NCBI GenBank assembly: GCA_023416575.1
Contig: JAEZHL010000142.1
Coordinates: forward strand, 1-6,754
Direction of reading: 5' to 3'
Length of the DNA stretch: 6,754 nucleotides
Source: Pseudomonadota bacterium
GTDB lineage: Bacteria > Pseudomonadota > Alphaproteobacteria > Rhizobiales > Hyphomicrobiaceae
Shown here: positions 5,151 through 6,754 of the stretch, piece by piece
Layout: every line of letters begins with the position of its first letter
How positions within the stretch are numbered: the first letter of the stretch is position 1
Translations under genes and position numbers: made by a program
Notes under the pieces: generated by a model
The model's database searches: none
What the model was told of the DNA's origin: nothing
Seen by the model: the letters and a program-made list of their open reading frames with translations, nothing else

Positions 5151-6047
5151 TCAGCGTGCGCCGAGCCGTTGCAGCCGCTCATTCGCTTCGGCCGCTCCAA
5201 GCTCGCGGGCCCGCTCGTACCACTTACGCGCTTCGACCAGGTTGGCTTCGACGCCGCCAACGATATCCCATCGCGAAAGCTCGTTGGGATCGTAGGTGGC
5301 GGCGAGCGCAAGAGCTGCCGGTCCCCAATTCAGGTTCGCGGCGCGTCCGTAGAACAGGCGCGCATTCGTGACGTTGCCATTGGCCATGTTTTCATCGCCG
5401 CGCTCCATGTATCTGAGGGCGCGATCCCGATCCTCCTGGCTGATGTCAGGCGCAGGCGGCACGGGTGGCTCGAGCGGCAGCCGCATCTGCGGAGGCATGG
5501 GCAATACGATTCCGGGCGGTCCGAGGGCCGCCGTATTGGCTCCGGCCCTCTCAGCGGATTGCGATGGGGCAGGCGTAATGGCGGCTGCGGGCGCAATCAG
5601 CAATGTGGCCTTCACCTCGCTGAGAATGCGACCGTCGATCCCAACCAGGGAGATCGTGACGTCGTTCTTACCGGATGCGCCCGCCGGCGTGGCAATCTTC
5701 AGCCGGGGCAAACCGGACAGTGGGATGGCCCATGCCCCCGCGGCAATAGCGTGCCCTTCAGACAGGCTCGCGGTGCTCGGCAGGCCGCGGATGCGCAGGA
5801 AGGTCTGCTGCGGGATGGCCTCGGCCGGACCGATCTGGATCGGAAATGGCGTCTCCACCGCCGGCTCGGCCAGGATGACCGAGGCGACGTTGATGACGAG
5901 CTTGTTGGCGTTCGTCTGAGCATCGGCGCCGCCGAGCGCGAAGGGCAGGCTCGCCCACCCTGCCACGGCGAGAACCGAAACGATCTGCTTGATGCGGCGC
6001 CCGCCAGCAGCGGGCCTTGCCTGCGTTGCAGTCCACCACTGTGCCAT
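5151..6047 (-). CDS. Secreted protein with beta-rich domain, proline linker and Sel1/TPR-like C-terminus
   Basis: The product has 298 residues, starting at ATG 6047-6045 with a strong GGGAGGGG site 5 nt upstream. An N-terminal signal sequence (RRIKQ, then a hydrophobic run 21-39, then ADA before Gln44) sends it to the periplasm. Residues 49-152 alternate short strands (KLVINVASVILAEP, FLRIRGLPST, AIPLSGLPRLKI, NDVTISLVGIDG), suggesting a small beta-sandwich. Residues 153-200 are a proline/alanine-rich linker. Residues 205-298 are helical with a TPR/Sel1 pattern: RALRYMERGDENMANGN, ARLFYGRAANLNWGPAALALAATYDP and EARKWYERARELGAAEA. Such domains bind proteins, so a scaffold or envelope-assembly role is possible, but no function is established. 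It follows the TAXI binding-protein gene by 83 bp on the same strand, suggesting one operon. Confidence 0.75.
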   Translation of the reverse strand: MAQWWTATQARPAAGGRRIKQIVSVLAVAGWASLPFALGGADAQTNANKLVINVASVILAEPAVETPFPIQIGPAEAIPQQTFLRIRGLPSTASLSEGHAIAAGAWAIPLSGLPRLKIATPAGASGKNDVTISLVGIDGRILSEVKATLLIAPAAAITPAPSQSAERAGANTAALGPPGIVLPMPPQMRLPLEPPVPPAPDISQEDRDRALRYMERGDENMANGNVTNARLFYGRAANLNWGPAALALAATYDPNELSRWDIVGGVEANLVEARKWYERARELGAAEANERLQRLGAR

Positions 6048-6061
6048 GGGTACCCCTCCCG

Positions 6062-6119
6062 TCGGGTCGCCCCGAGCATCTCGTCCGGGCTTACGCTTTC
6101 AGCGCGTTTCTGGGCCCGG
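6062..6119 (-). promoter_or_regulatory. Inverted repeats in the gap between the TAXI gene and the Sel1/TPR gene
   Basis: CCGGGC (6085-6090) pairs with GCCCGG (6114-6119) and encloses a small hairpin, CGCT-ttc-AGCG (6094-6104). A second hairpin, TCGGG-tcgc-CCCGA (6062-6075), lies near the ribosome site of the downstream gene. On the minus strand this is just after the binding-protein stop (11 bp), a position like that of the hairpin after tctC. It could stabilise the upstream message or limit read-through into the Sel1/TPR gene. The repeats are short, so chance pairing in GC-rich DNA is possible. Confidence 0.4.
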
Positions 6120-6130
6120 TGATCGAACTC

Positions 6131-6754
6131 CTATCGCCTTGACCTCTGCCTGCTCCATTCCAGGAACTGCTGGAACAGCCGTTCCTGCTCTGCCCGGTCG
6201 CCAGGAGCCGCGCGCACGGCTTGCGAGCGAGCATAGTTCGGATCGATTTGCGCGGATTGAGCTGTCGTCGCCGGCTCCTGCATCTTCGCCAGCATTTCTT
6301 CGGCGACGATATAGCGGGTCCAGCCAGGGACCTTCGCGGCGAGATTGATCTCCTTCCACTTCGGGTGGTAGGGCGGCTTCTTCAGCGTTTCAAAGCGCTC
6401 GAAGTAATACTGGATGAACCGTTCCACCCGACGGTAGCGATCGTTTTCCTTGGCCCAATTATAAACTGCAAGCACCACCGGAACGCCGATCGTCTCGACC
6501 TTTTCACCGGGCTTGAACAGATTTGGATAGTCCTCATGCCCATGGGTCGAGGGCACGTAATAATCGGCGAATTGGTCCGTGTACTCAACTTCCAGGAAAT
6601 GGCCGACGTCCGGCTTCAGATTCTGAAACAGGTTGTTCGGCTTGCCGACCGTATGGAGGATCGCGGCGATTTCGCCCGTCTTCATCTTCTCGATGGCGAT
6701 CGAGTTGTTGATGTAGACGGGGTTCACATTGATGCCGAGCCGCTCGAAGAGAAT
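6131..6754 (-). CDS. TAXI-family TRAP-type solute-binding protein, C-terminal part (5' truncated by window)
   Basis: The frame is open from the window edge (6754) to TAG at 6133-6131 and gives the last 207 residues; the true start lies outside. A GTG at 6727 is probably an internal valine, because the frame continues upstream as ILFERLGIN before it. The segments VYINNSIAIEKMKTGEIAA and VGKPNNLFQNL, then EKVETIGVPVVLAVYNWAK and the aromatic FIQYYFERFETLKKPPYHPKW followed by KEINLAAKVPGWTRY, resemble the C-terminal lobe of TAXI-type binding proteins (NMT1/THI5-like fold) known from rhizobia. Such proteins capture solutes in the periplasm for TRAP permeases. No TRAP membrane subunits are visible, so it may act with a distant permease or have another periplasmic role. 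The Sel1/TPR gene follows on the same strand. Confidence 0.7.
   Translation of the reverse strand: MLFERLGINVNPVYINNSIAIEKMKTGEIAAILHTVGKPNNLFQNLKPDVGHFLEVEYTDQFADYYVPSTHGHEDYPNLFKPGEKVETIGVPVVLAVYNWAKENDRYRRVERFIQYYFERFETLKKPPYHPKWKEINLAAKVPGWTRYIVAEEMLAKMQEPATTAQSAQIDPNYARSQAVRAAPGDRAEQERLFQQFLEWSRQRSRR

Noticed and set aside
5103..6122. Plus-strand open frame opposite the Sel1/TPR gene
   Set aside because: The minus-strand frame has a strong ribosome site, a signal peptide and TPR-like helices; the plus frame has low-complexity Arg/Gly-rich sequence. It is also not a credible target for the riboswitch-like element.

Overview
The window is GC-rich DNA whose gene content fits an alphaproteobacterium, most likely of the Hyphomicrobiales (Bradyrhizobium-like). 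This rests on high GC at third codon positions, a tctC-tctB-tctA solute uptake operon, a DUF3168 phage/gene-transfer-agent-type tail gene, and a secreted Sel1/TPR protein beside a TAXI-type binding protein. The taxonomic call is inference.

Layout. Positions 1-150 (+) hold the last 49 codons of a large FAD plus Fe-S oxidoreductase. A perfect 9-bp hairpin (185-211) separates it from a converging minus-strand pair: a DUF3168-like protein (903-412) and a 58-codon small ORF (415-239) that starts inside the DUF3168 stop codon through an ATGA overlap. A third minus-strand gene (1104-1027) encodes a 25-residue hydrophobic peptide. Positions 1105-1529 have no convincing gene and should contain the promoter of the transporter operon.

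The centre of the window is a complete tripartite tricarboxylate transporter (TTT) operon on the plus strand: periplasmic binding protein TctC (1533-2498), small membrane subunit TctB (2608-3159) and large membrane subunit TctA (3182-4708). TctC should capture an organic acid in the periplasm and deliver it to the TctA/TctB ion-driven permease; the substrate cannot be told from sequence. A perfect 11-bp hairpin sits between tctC and tctB and may protect the tctC message, giving more binding protein than permease.

Positions 4709-5150 are non-coding and rich in structure. A stretch at about 4890-4997 resembles a single glycine riboswitch aptamer on the plus strand. It is followed by a hairpin that could compete for pairing with the aptamer's closing stem. 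No plus-strand gene follows, so it would be an orphan, a relic, or the leader of an RNA antisense to the next genes.

The right end is a minus-strand pair read toward the TTT operon: the C-terminal part of a TAXI-family (TRAP-type) binding protein (6754-6131, cut by the window edge), then a secreted protein with a beta-rich domain, a proline-rich linker and Sel1/TPR-like helices (6047-5151). Another inverted repeat lies between these two genes. Most of the window is ordinary transport-gene DNA. The least explained parts are the riboswitch-like element, the two unlisted-size small ORFs and the orphan DUF3168 gene.
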